From CAZVFX01 sp964626565 (GTDB lineage: Bacteria; Myxococcota_A; UBA9042; CAIXZC01): a DNA stretch of 64,000 bases. The stretch's first letter is position 1, and every line of letters begins with the position of its first letter. The position numbers and the translations under genes are program-made. The stretch is taken from assembly GCA_964626565.1 (NCBI GenBank), contig CAZVFX010000021.1, forward strand, positions 9,279-73,278, read 5' to 3'. The notes below the pieces were generated by a model that worked only from the letters and a program-made list of their open reading frames with translations, was not told where the DNA came from and did not search any database. Positions 56,481-64,000 of the stretch are shown here, piece after piece.

Positions 56481-58298
56481 ATGGACGAGGCGAATAACAT
56501 CCCCCCTGACGGAGCTTCCATCGCCCCCGATGCTCCCGCCGATGCCGGCGCGACCGCGGCAGTAAAGGAGCTGTTCGTTGTAATGGTAAAGACGGCTAAG
56601 GCGATGACCCTGTACATGGGGAAGGGAGCCAGTGTCCAACAATTTCTGGAAGATCTGCTGGCCGCTTCGGACCATCTTTTCGAACAGATCCCGGTGGTGG
56701 AGATCACCATCAAGCCGGATGCCTTCTACTACCAGAACTCTGCCATGATGCAGCCCGAGGAGGGTAAGCAGGGGATCGCCTACGAACTGTTCGCAGACGG
56801 TATCAGGCATCTAACGCTCAACCGGGGTATTTCCAGGGACGAACTCGCCGACTTCGTCGACGTTTTGCGCACCAAGAGGGGACACCTGGAAGAATCGGGG
56901 CAGGACCTCGTTACGTACATGTGGTCGAAGGAGTTCGCCCACGTGCAATTCCAGGCTGTGGACACCTTCCTCGAAACGGGGGCGCCCATAGGCGAGGTGC
57001 TTGAGCAGGCCGCGGCAGCGGGCGGCGATATTGAACAAAACGCCTGGGAAGGCAGCGGACCGGCGCCGGAAGGTTGGGAAACCGTCACCGACATCGAGGA
57101 CCTGGTGGTTGTCGACGCGGACGATGCGGAAATCCTGGCCCGCTTGAATCCCGCGGCCCTGGGACAGGCGGAAGACCGGGCGCTGGCCACCAGGACAGTG
57201 CGCCGTGACGCCGGGGAAGGCGACGAACTGGAGTTGCAGCTCAAAGAGCTGTACACCCGGGCCAAACAACAGGTGGTGCCTCGGTGGGCAGGTATCTGGA
57301 GCCAGACTCTGGTCACCTATCGACGCGACGAAGAACGCAAAGCGCATCTGCTTGCCGGAGGCTGTCAGGTTCTTCTTGAGTACATTCGCAACCGGGATCT
57401 TATGGCCGTGAGGAACATTCTGGGGAGCCTGGTGCAGGCATCCCGCAAGCTGGAAGACAATGACCAGTTGATGACCAGTTTGGGTGCGGCGCTGGGTGAA
57501 CCGGAAACGCTGCAGCAGGTGGTACTTAGGATGACTGAGTGGGACCTCGACTGGGTCAAGACCCTGGCTGCGGTATTCCGCTTCCTTCCCACCGAGGCCC
57601 TTGAGGTGTTGGCCGGCGGCGCAGACACCATTGCCGAGCGGCAGGCCCGCCTGGCGCTACTCGGATTTCTCGAGAAATCGGGAGTCGATGTTTCCCAGTT
57701 CCGCCTCGACCAACTGACATCGGAGGACGAAAACGAGGTATTGGAAGGGGTGAAAGCGCTAGCCGCAACACCCGCCCGGCTGGAAGAACCGGAAATCCTC
57801 GAACTGCTGGGCCACCCCAACGAGAAAGTGCGCAAGACCCTGCTCAAGATGCTCCCGGTGAACCGCAACACTTTAGCCGGGGTCTCCAGGCAGACCAGCA
57901 GGCCGGACAATCCGCCGGAGTGGATCGACGAATTGCTCTCGTGGGTGCAAAAGACCTCCCTTCCCCAGGCCATTCCCGGGCTGCTGGCCGCGGCGGAACG
58001 CCTTGACCCGGAACTCCACAGCCGGCAGATCCGCCGCACCTTTCGCATCCTGGCCCGCTACGGCCATGAACGGGTAAAGGAGCCGTTCTCCCAGTTCCTG
58101 GCCCAGGGTTCTCGGAATCGAGCCGAGGAGCGCAAGCTGCTGATGCTCGCGGCGCTGGCCGACGAAGGGGACCCGGTGTGGATAGAGCTTATCAAACCCC
58201 TTACCAAGGGGTGGCTGAAAAGGGGGCGGGTTCAGGAGGCCGCCACGGCCGTCATCAAGAAACTGCAGGGTGCGCGGGGCGGAGGAAGAACCAAATGA
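56481..58298 (+). CDS. HEAT-like helical repeat protein with shared N-terminal domain
   Basis: About 605 residues from ATG 56481; ATG 56421 is an alternative and neither has a strong ribosome site. After an Ala/Pro-rich start, residues about 25-135 form a helical domain (FVVMVKTAKAMTLYMGKGAS, then IKPDAFYYQN) that resembles the N-terminus of the next gene product. The rest is helical, with HEAT-like units such as ILELLGHPNEKVRKTLLKM. There is no catalytic motif. Its TGA overlaps the ATG of the HD-domain gene (ATGA), so the two products are made together and may form a complex. Function unknown; a scaffold in signalling is an inference. Confidence 0.65.
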   Translation: MDEANNIPPDGASIAPDAPADAGATAAVKELFVVMVKTAKAMTLYMGKGASVQQFLEDLLAASDHLFEQIPVVEITIKPDAFYYQNSAMMQPEEGKQGIAYELFADGIRHLTLNRGISRDELADFVDVLRTKRGHLEESGQDLVTYMWSKEFAHVQFQAVDTFLETGAPIGEVLEQAAAAGGDIEQNAWEGSGPAPEGWETVTDIEDLVVVDADDAEILARLNPAALGQAEDRALATRTVRRDAGEGDELELQLKELYTRAKQQVVPRWAGIWSQTLVTYRRDEERKAHLLAGGCQVLLEYIRNRDLMAVRNILGSLVQASRKLEDNDQLMTSLGAALGEPETLQQVVLRMTEWDLDWVKTLAAVFRFLPTEALEVLAGGADTIAERQARLALLGFLEKSGVDVSQFRLDQLTSEDENEVLEGVKALAATPARLEEPEILELLGHPNEKVRKTLLKMLPVNRNTLAGVSRQTSRPDNPPEWIDELLSWVQKTSLPQAIPGLLAAAERLDPELHSRQIRRTFRILARYGHERVKEPFSQFLAQGSRNRAEERKLLMLAALADEGDPVWIELIKPLTKGWLKRGRVQEAATAVIKKLQGARGGGRTK

Positions 58299-59866
58299 GC
58301 GGCAATGGAACAGACAACGGCGCTCCCCCTCCTCCCGGAGCCGGAACTCCCACCGTTGATTCCAGAGCCCCCCAGGACCCGTTGAGCGCCTGGGTCGCGG
58401 AGTCCGGCGGCAAACTGTTGCTTACCATCAACGGCCTCGCACAGGTGTTGAAATTCTACGAAGCCAACAACCAGATGGTGAAGCGCTTCTTCGACGACAT
58501 CGAGCAACAGCTCGACGTGTTTTTCGACGTAGCGAAAGTTCCGCTGCTCGTTCAGGTCACCCCGGACACGTTCTTTATCAACCAGCAGATCGTACGACTG
58601 GATTTCGGCGACTACTCCAAAATGCAACAGCTTACCTCCCTGCTCCTGGAGGCCGGCGTGGGTCAAGCCGTATTCCCGCCCGAAACCCGGGCCGAAAACC
58701 TGGTGCGGCTGTTCGTCGCTCTCAGAGAGGCCGCAGGGAATGCCGAAGCGTCGGAAAAGCTGGTGAGCGAAGGGGTTGACGGCATCAAGTTAATGGCGGC
58801 CCGGGAAGGCGCGGCCGCGGTCGCGCGGGAGCAGGCGGGCAGCGCCTCCACCGGACAGCGAGGGCCGACGGGAGCCACGGCCGGCAAGTCTTTGGCCGCG
58901 ACCCACGGACGAGGCATCGGCGTTGACCGTCACGAGCTGCTCTTGCGCCTTTACATGTCCCTCGTTGACGAGGGCAACCGGCTGGTCGAAGCCGTGGCCG
59001 CGGACCGGTCTCCCGACCTGGTCAAAGTGCACAGGGGTCTTCGCCTGCTCGCAGAACAATCCAAGGGCGGAGAGAGCCTGCTCGTCGGCCTTATCAGCTC
59101 ACCCTGGGGAGGCCCTCCGCTGGGGCGCCATTGCGCCCACGTGGCCATCCTGGCCACACTGCTGGGGCAGCGGCTGCGGCTGGCCACCGATGCGCTCCTG
59201 GAACTGGGCATGGCCGGCTTCCTTCACGACATCGCCAGATTGCTACTCGCACGCCGTCTCCCCCATCCCATGTCCGACCTGCTCTTCCTTCCCGAGGACC
59301 AGCGCAAAGTTCTGATGCGCGTGCCTGAGGTAGCGGTGCAGAAGATGATGGCCTGGCAAGGCGCCGGACCGTTGATCAGATCAGCAATGATGGTGGTGTT
59401 TGAGAACCGCCTGGACTTCTCCGCCAAACAACTCTACGACTCCGGCGCCGCTCCCCACCCGTACACTCAGTTGCTGGGAGTGGTGGACAGATATGACTCC
59501 ACCTTGATCAGCTCCCCGGGCGCGCCGGCCCAGGCTGCCATCGACCTGCTGGTGAAACAAGCGGGCAAGCGTTTCGAACCGACCCTCACCGCGGCCATGG
59601 TCAAGTGCGTGGGCATCTTCCCCCCATGCACTCCCGTGCTCCTCACCTCGGGAGACACCGGGGTGGTGATCCACCAGGGATCAGACGCGACAAAAGCATC
59701 CTCTCCCGTGGTGTTCATAGTAGAAACAGAAAGCGGGAAATTCGAGGCGGGCCAGGTGGTGGACCTCACCGAAACCGACGAGGCCGCAGTCCAAGCGCTC
59801 CCACGCAACCGCTTCGGTCCAAAGCTTAGAACCTGGTTCCTGGCCTGTTGCGTATCGACGGAGTAG
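58295..59866 (+). CDS. HD-domain phosphohydrolase-like protein
   Basis: 523 residues; GGAGGAAGAACCAA precedes ATG 58295, which overlaps the previous stop. Residues about 45-155 match the N-terminal domain of its neighbour (LKFYEANNQMVKRFFDDIEQ, TPDTFFINQQ). An Ala/Gly linker follows, then an HD domain with His279/His282, His311-Asp312 (FLHDIA). There is no GYP motif, so it is not a standard HD-GYP c-di-GMP phosphodiesterase, though the fold is related. The last 100 residues are beta-rich. It probably acts in intracellular signalling with its coupled partner; substrate unknown. Confidence 0.75.
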   Translation: MSGNGTDNGAPPPPGAGTPTVDSRAPQDPLSAWVAESGGKLLLTINGLAQVLKFYEANNQMVKRFFDDIEQQLDVFFDVAKVPLLVQVTPDTFFINQQIVRLDFGDYSKMQQLTSLLLEAGVGQAVFPPETRAENLVRLFVALREAAGNAEASEKLVSEGVDGIKLMAAREGAAAVAREQAGSASTGQRGPTGATAGKSLAATHGRGIGVDRHELLLRLYMSLVDEGNRLVEAVAADRSPDLVKVHRGLRLLAEQSKGGESLLVGLISSPWGGPPLGRHCAHVAILATLLGQRLRLATDALLELGMAGFLHDIARLLLARRLPHPMSDLLFLPEDQRKVLMRVPEVAVQKMMAWQGAGPLIRSAMMVVFENRLDFSAKQLYDSGAAPHPYTQLLGVVDRYDSTLISSPGAPAQAAIDLLVKQAGKRFEPTLTAAMVKCVGIFPPCTPVLLTSGDTGVVIHQGSDATKASSPVVFIVETESGKFEAGQVVDLTETDEAAVQALPRNRFGPKLRTWFLACCVSTE

Positions 59867-59869
59867 GCA

Positions 59870-59901
59870 GGCTTGGAGGCTTGGAGACCTGGAGGCTTGG
59901 A
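59870..59901. repeat. Octamer tandem repeat
   Basis: GGCTTGGA, GGCTTGGA, GACCTGGA, GGCTTGGA, three bases after the HD-domain gene's stop. Confidence 0.6.
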
Positions 59902-59923
59902 GGTACGGCATCCACGTCGGGCA

Positions 59924-59960
59924 GCCCTTCAGGCCTTCACGCCTTCACGCCTTCACGCCT
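59924..59960. repeat. Octamer tandem repeat entering the htpG 3' end
   Basis: GCCCTTCA, GGCCTTCA, CGCCTTCA, CGCCTTCA, CGCCT. The htpG stop codon (59939-59937) and its last codons are made of this repeat. Confidence 0.6.
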
Positions 59961-61916
59961 CTCTTCTCCCAGGGCTCCGACGAGGAGGTCGGCGACCTGC
60001 CGGCTGAAGCCGGCGGGGTCGGGAGGCATGTTTCCTTCCGCTAGAACCGCCTGGCCGAACAGCACCTGCGCATAGTCGCCCAGACGCGGGTCCTCGTTGT
60101 TCTTCTCGAAAAGCCCGTGCATCTTCTGGAGCACGGCGTGCTCCGGGTTAAGCTCCAGGATCCGCTTCATCTTAGGCATCTCCTGGCCTGCCGCACGCAT
60201 CATCTGCTCCAGTTGAGGCGACATATCGTGAGCTTCGCCGACCAGGCACGCAGGAGAGGACGTGAGCCGGGAGGACAGCCTGGCTTCCTTGACGTGTTCT
60301 TCCAGTTTGCCCTTGATCAGTTCCAGCAGTCCCTTGTAGTCCTTCTCCTTCTCTTCACGTTCTTCCTGCGCCTTCTTCTTCTCCTCTTCCGTACCCAACT
60401 CCACCTCGCCCTTACCCACGGAAGCCAGCTTCTTCTCCTTGTACTCCATCACCGACTGCACCCACACCTCGTCCACCGCGTCGGAAAGGAGCAATACTTC
60501 GTATTCCTTGGCTTTCAGCGCTTCCAGATGGGGAGAGCTTTCGATGGCCTCCCTGCTCTTGCCGGTGAGGTAGTAGACCGCTTCCTGCCCTTCCTTCATC
60601 CGCTCGATATACTGATCCAATGACGTGAGCTCCGTGTCGGAGGCGGTCGATTCAAACAGGGACAGACCTAAGAGCGTTTCCTGATTCTCCTGGTCGCCGA
60701 AGATCCCTTCCTTCAACACCTTCCCGAACTCCTTCCAGAAGGTCAGATACTTCTCACCCTCCCCATCCATGGCCTGCTTGAGCATCCCAAACAGCTTTCG
60801 CATCACGTGCTTGCGGATGGTCTTGACGTTGCGGTCCTGCTGAAGGATCTCCCGGGAGATGTTCAACGGCAGATCCTCGGAATCCACCACGCCTTTGACG
60901 AACCTCAGGTACATGGGCAGCAGATCCTGACAGTCGCTCATGATGAAGACGCGCTTGATGTACAACTGCACCCCATGGGGCGCCTCCTTCCAGTACATAT
61001 CGAAGGGCGCCTTGGAGGGAACGTAGAGCAGCGTGCGGAATTCCGTGGTGCCTTCCGCACGGCTGACCAAACGGAGCAGCGGCTCAGTCCAATCCCTGGT
61101 CAGGTGCTTGTAGAACTCGTTGTACTCCTCATCTTCCACCTCGGATTCCGATTTGGTCCAGATCGCTTTCATGGAGTTGAGGGTCTCGTCCGTCTTCACC
61201 AGTTTGGGCTCGGCGCCTTCGACCGGCTTCCCTTCCTCGTCTCGCTCCACTTCCGAACGGTTGACCTTCATCACGATGGGATAGCCCACGAAGTCGGAGT
61301 ACTTCTTGACGATTTCCTTGATGACCCACTCGTCGGTGTAGTCTTTGACGCCGGCATCGTCGTCCACATCCTTCAACTGCAACGTCACCGTGGTTCCCGG
61401 GACATCTCGGGTCGCGTCCGCGATGGTGTAGGTCCCGTCGCCGGTGGATTTCCACTCGTAGGCATCGTCGCCGCCGGCTTTGCGGGTAACTATGGTCACC
61501 TCTTCGGCAACCATGAAGCTGGAGTAGAAGCCCACGCCGAACTGCCCGATAAGCTCCTCCGGCAGATTCGCCTTCTTGGCCTCTTTGAGCAGTTCGACAT
61601 ACTCTTTCGTTCCCGACTTGGCGATGACTCCGATAAAGGCCCGCAGCTCGTCCCGGCTCATGCCGATACCGTTGTCCTCGACGGACAGTTTCCGGTCAGC
61701 CGGGTTGGGGATGACTCGGATGGTGGGATTGGCTGCGAACTCCTCGAGAGTCGAATCGCTCAAGCTCTCGAACCGCAGCTTGTCCAATGCATCGGAAGAG
61801 TTGGAAATAAGCTCCCGTAAGAAGATGTCCTTGTTGGAATAGACTGAGTAGACCATGAGGTCCAATAACTCTTTCGCCTCAGTCTGGAATTTGTACTTGC
61901 TAGCCTTCGCCATCAT
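59937..61916 (-). CDS. htpG: Molecular chaperone HtpG (Hsp90)
   Basis: 659 residues (E. coli 624). The N-terminal GHKL ATPase has SNKDIFLRELISNSSDALDK, the DNGIGM motif and GQFGVGFYS. The middle domain has the conserved VDSEDLPLNISRE. A highly charged segment lies near 520-560 (EEEKKKAQEEREEKEKD) and then the dimerisation domain. The extra length is partly this charged region and a long tail. GAGGGTAA precedes two adjacent ATGs, and either may start. The last codons run into an octamer repeat. It is an ATP-dependent chaperone of the cytoplasm. No heat-shock promoter is obvious in the 85 bp upstream. Confidence 0.95.
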   Translation of the reverse strand: MMAKASKYKFQTEAKELLDLMVYSVYSNKDIFLRELISNSSDALDKLRFESLSDSTLEEFAANPTIRVIPNPADRKLSVEDNGIGMSRDELRAFIGVIAKSGTKEYVELLKEAKKANLPEELIGQFGVGFYSSFMVAEEVTIVTRKAGGDDAYEWKSTGDGTYTIADATRDVPGTTVTLQLKDVDDDAGVKDYTDEWVIKEIVKKYSDFVGYPIVMKVNRSEVERDEEGKPVEGAEPKLVKTDETLNSMKAIWTKSESEVEDEEYNEFYKHLTRDWTEPLLRLVSRAEGTTEFRTLLYVPSKAPFDMYWKEAPHGVQLYIKRVFIMSDCQDLLPMYLRFVKGVVDSEDLPLNISREILQQDRNVKTIRKHVMRKLFGMLKQAMDGEGEKYLTFWKEFGKVLKEGIFGDQENQETLLGLSLFESTASDTELTSLDQYIERMKEGQEAVYYLTGKSREAIESSPHLEALKAKEYEVLLLSDAVDEVWVQSVMEYKEKKLASVGKGEVELGTEEEKKKAQEEREEKEKDYKGLLELIKGKLEEHVKEARLSSRLTSSPACLVGEAHDMSPQLEQMMRAAGQEMPKMKRILELNPEHAVLQKMHGLFEKNNEDPRLGDYAQVLFGQAVLAEGNMPPDPAGFSRQVADLLVGALGEERREGVKA

Positions 61917-62001
61917 TTACCCTCGCCAGGTTTCGTCAGATTTCAACTGCCGCACAACAAGATAATGCAGTTGGCGCTCTGTGCAACCCGGAAGATCTAT
62001 T

Positions 62002-62679
62002 TCAGGCGATACGCCTGCGAAAGGCGAGGAGGAAAGCGGCCAGCAACAGGAGGATCAGGTGGCTTGGAACACCGGCAGTTACAGCGGAGCAGCCGCCACT
62101 GGATCCGGTGTCGGCATCGTCGCTTCCGCCAGTGCCGGAGGCCGCACACAGGCCGTCCGGAGTACACATGGAACCGTCGTCGCAGTCGCCACAACTGCCG
62201 CCGCAGCCGTCGGGTCCGCAAATGCGTTCTGCACAATCGGCCGTGCACTGCTCGCACGCGCCGGAGGCTCCACACTTCGTACCAGCCTCGCACAAGCCGC
62301 AGGCGCCGCCGCAACCGTCGTCGCCGCACGACTTCCCGCTGCACTCCGGCGTGCACGGCACCAGGCAGACATCCGCCAGGGGCGAAAACGGGCACGAGTC
62401 GATGCACACTCCGCACTCCCAACCATCGGGACAGCCAAGGTCACAATGACGACTGCACACCTGACCGTTGGGAGTCTTGACGCACAATCCGCTATGGCAT
62501 TCCCAACCGCCGGAGCAATCCTCGCCGAACACCTTTTCGCCGGTGTAGAGTTCTCCCCAGCGCCCCACGGAATTCACGTCATCGAACGAGACGGTGTCCA
62601 CCATCGGCTCTGCCGTGGCGAGCGGCGACAGGATGACGATCAGTAAGGCGAAAACCGTTACCGCAGTCATGCACTTCAT
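62002..62679 (-). CDS. Secreted Cys-rich protein with MYXO-CTERM-like tail
   Basis: 225 residues. ATG 62679 has GGAGGTGAAGG upstream and a Sec signal (LLIVILSPLATA). The mature N-terminus has FGEDCSGGWECHSGLCV and CDLGCPDGWEC, a short form of the module found in the three giant lipoproteins. Two copies of the CGxDGCGGxCGxC module follow (CSGKSCGDDGCGGACGLC and ERICGPDGCGGSCGDC). After a Gly/Ser/Asp linker come GGCSAV, a hydrophobic helix and RRR, a MYXO-CTERM-like sorting signal. It is probably anchored at the cell surface. It lies 13 bp downstream of the histidine phosphatase gene, so they are likely co-transcribed. Confidence 0.75.
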   Translation of the reverse strand: MKCMTAVTVFALLIVILSPLATAEPMVDTVSFDDVNSVGRWGELYTGEKVFGEDCSGGWECHSGLCVKTPNGQVCSRHCDLGCPDGWECGVCIDSCPFSPLADVCLVPCTPECSGKSCGDDGCGGACGLCEAGTKCGASGACEQCTADCAERICGPDGCGGSCGDCDDGSMCTPDGLCAASGTGGSDDADTGSSGGCSAVTAGVPSHLILLLLAAFLLAFRRRIA

Positions 62680-62692
62680 ACCTTCACCTCCC

Positions 62693-63229
62693 TCAGATCT
62701 CGTATTCGTATGGCGCACACGCCACGTACCCCTTCGTTGCCATCGCTTCATCAGCGGCCACGCCGCCAAAGGCCGTGTCGAGCACCCGCAGAACTCCCTG
62801 GTGAATCACGATCAGCACTTTCTTCCCTTCGTGGCGTTCCTTGATTCGGCTCAACTCTCCCACAACCCGGGCCTGAAGGTCAAGCAACGACTCCCCGCCC
62901 GCGGGCCGGCTATCCCAACTCTCCCGCTCCATCCACTCCCGAAAAACATCCCCCGAACACCCGGTGAGCTCCCCGAGATCTCGCGCGGCCAGGCCGGGAC
63001 AGACCTCCACCTCTACCCCCATGCTGCCCGCAATTGCATCAGCCGTTTGAACCGCACGAATCAAGGGCGACGAAAAGATCCGGTCGAAGGCCACACCGTC
63101 CCGCGCAAACCGCCGGCCCAACTCCCGGGCCTGCTCCAGCCCCTTCTCCGACAGCCGCGCCTCAGGCCGCCCCTTGATATCAAGCGCGTTGTCTTCCGTC
63201 TGACCGTGCCGTATGCAGTGGAATCGCAT
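62693..63229 (-). CDS. Histidine phosphatase (phosphoglycerate mutase-like)
   Basis: 178 residues. The phosphorylated His is in CIRHGQTEDN; the Arg in SSPLIRAVQTA, the Glu in LGELTG and the second His in VIHQGVLR complete the active site. Length and motifs fit small phosphatases such as CobC/GpmB-type members rather than glycolytic mutase. The substrate is unknown. The stretch GGESLLDLQARV is also typical. It is 11 bp downstream of the PEGA-protein gene, in the same leftward run. Confidence 0.85.
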   Translation of the reverse strand: MRFHCIRHGQTEDNALDIKGRPEARLSEKGLEQARELGRRFARDGVAFDRIFSSPLIRAVQTADAIAGSMGVEVEVCPGLAARDLGELTGCSGDVFREWMERESWDSRPAGGESLLDLQARVVGELSRIKERHEGKKVLIVIHQGVLRVLDTAFGGVAADEAMATKGYVACAPYEYEI

Positions 63230-63240
63230 GATGTTTTCAC

Positions 63241-63969
63241 TTACTCCGGTGCATCTCCGGTTGTCACGGTCATCTCAATGACGCTGTCGGGGGTAAGCTC
63301 GGCTTGCTGCTTGGACAGGGATTTTCCGTCGAGTTTCACTTCGACGGTGTATTTGCCCGGCTTCAACGTCCAGGGGCTGCCCCCTTTGAGCTTGCGGCCG
63401 TTGGCGTACACGTCGGCCGCTATACGGTCGCCGATGTCGTCCAGCACGGTGACGTGCAGTTCGGCCAGGCGGCCGATGGGCTCGAGCACCAGGTTCGAAA
63501 CCGCCTCCGGCTCCACCGTCACCAACCTTTGCATCTGCTGAAACCGGGTATCCAGCAGTTCCACCGTATAGCTCCCCGGAGCCAGTTCCAGGTTCTCCAC
63601 CGGAGTTTTCCGTACTCGTGCCCGGCTCTCCCCGGCCTTGGTAATTTCCACCTTCAGCCCCTCAGGCACGCTCTCCACCGTCAGCTTGCCTAAGATCATG
63701 GGCAGCTTCCATGAAATGGTGCGCTTGGAGTCTATTTCGATGAGCTCTTCCTTCCACTCGTGACCTGCCTTGCTCATGCCCACAACGTACGCGCCTTCTT
63801 CAAGGGTCAGCGTGCAGTTTGTGCGGCACTTGGGCTTGGTGTTGAGTTCTACGCTGGCGCCGGCTGGCTGGCTCTTGAATGTGACCTTGTAGGACTTCTT
63901 GGGCGGATCGTCAGCGTGGGCCGTAGCAACGAGAAGGACAGACAAGACTAGAGGGGCGAAGAACCTCAT
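63241..63969 (-). CDS. Exported PEGA-domain protein
   Basis: 242 residues with a Sec signal (APLVLSVLLVATAHA). The mature part holds PEGA-type beta units: VTFKSQPAGASVELN with EEGAYVVGMSKAGHE, then LTVESVPEGLKVEITKAG with LAPGSYTVELLD, and a third with LKPGKYTVEVKLDG. PEGA domains are found in surface proteins and at the ends of signalling proteins; their role is probably binding. The ATG overlaps the stop of a gene whose tail is at the window edge (ATGA). Confidence 0.8.
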   Translation of the reverse strand: MRFFAPLVLSVLLVATAHADDPPKKSYKVTFKSQPAGASVELNTKPKCRTNCTLTLEEGAYVVGMSKAGHEWKEELIEIDSKRTISWKLPMILGKLTVESVPEGLKVEITKAGESRARVRKTPVENLELAPGSYTVELLDTRFQQMQRLVTVEPEAVSNLVLEPIGRLAELHVTVLDDIGDRIAADVYANGRKLKGGSPWTLKPGKYTVEVKLDGKSLSKQQAELTPDSVIEMTVTTGDAPE

Positions 63970-64000
63970 TTGCCGCCGCCTTTCTTTTTGATCTTGGCCC
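63966..64000 (-). CDS. C-terminal end of a gene entering from the right edge
   Basis: Reading leftward from 64000 the frame gives Ala-Lys-Ile-Lys-Lys-Lys-Gly-Gly-Gly-Lys and TGA at 63968-63966, overlapping the PEGA gene's ATG as ATGA. A basic Lys/Gly tail and the overlap, common in this window, suggest a real gene. Its identity cannot be told from ten codons. Confidence 0.4.
   Translation of the reverse strand, partial: AKIKKKGGGK

Noticed and set aside
55823..56713. Extended 296-residue thymidine kinase
   Set aside because: The first 112 residues are antisense to the neighbouring HEAT-like gene and its leader; GTG 56377 with a ribosome site gives the family's normal length.

Overview
The window is high-GC DNA with the hallmarks of a Myxococcota or other delta-proteobacterial-type lineage. 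It carries many long secreted lipoproteins built from disulfide-rich repeats (slime-mould-like CTDC repeats, MopE-type metal-binding motifs, thrombospondin type 3 repeats, a Myxococcus-type disulfide repeat). Two proteins end in MYXO-CTERM-like tails (Cys, hydrophobic helix, Arg/Lys cluster). This assignment rests on protein style only; there is no rRNA or tRNA here. The sequence is a scaffold: 100 Ns at 10411-10510 interrupt one gene, and both gap edges carry the same 55-mer, so the gap looks like an assembly artefact at a repeat.

Layout. 1-7.1 kb: the tail of an unknown gene; a leftward run with a beta-propeller lipoprotein, a LiaF-like membrane protein and an enolase-superfamily enzyme; a Tat-exported C45-type hydrolase; and a methyltransferase. 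7.1-11 kb: a leftward coupled pair, a modular Cys-rich C39-like protein followed by a Kazal-containing lipoprotein. 11-14 kb: DUF218 protein, MscS channel and a predicted outer-membrane barrel. 14.1-20.2 kb: a 2005-residue thioester alpha-2-macroglobulin lipoprotein. 20.3-28.5 kb: a CTDC-repeat lipoprotein, then a SPASM radical SAM enzyme with an alpha/beta hydrolase, then a double-MerR regulator with a B12-type radical SAM enzyme. 28.6-29.4 kb: an MNT-HEPN toxin-antitoxin pair. 29.6-46.7 kb: a 1596-residue MopE/TSP3/FG-GAP-like lipoprotein, a tandem CDP-alcohol phosphatidyltransferase fusion, and two adjacent paralogous LamG lipoproteins of 1723 and 1919 residues. 46.9-54.7 kb: a VIT-vWA-TPR-DUF2135 protein converging on a coupled fibrinogen-like lipoprotein and M28 peptidase pair. 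54.8-64 kb: PilZ protein, thymidine kinase, a HEAT-like/HD-domain pair, HtpG, a MYXO-CTERM Cys-rich protein, a histidine phosphatase, a PEGA protein and the tail of a further gene.

The theme is a cell-surface programme: about nine secreted Cys-rich or adhesive proteins next to protease-control functions (alpha-2-macroglobulin, Kazal domain, C39-like and M28 peptidases). Three lipoproteins share a roughly 170-residue N-terminal Cys-rich module that I do not recognise; it is the best candidate for something undescribed. Short 6-8 bp period tandem repeats recur at gene ends. No CRISPR array, integrase, transposase or prophage gene was seen, and no intergenic stretch exceeds about 225 bases.
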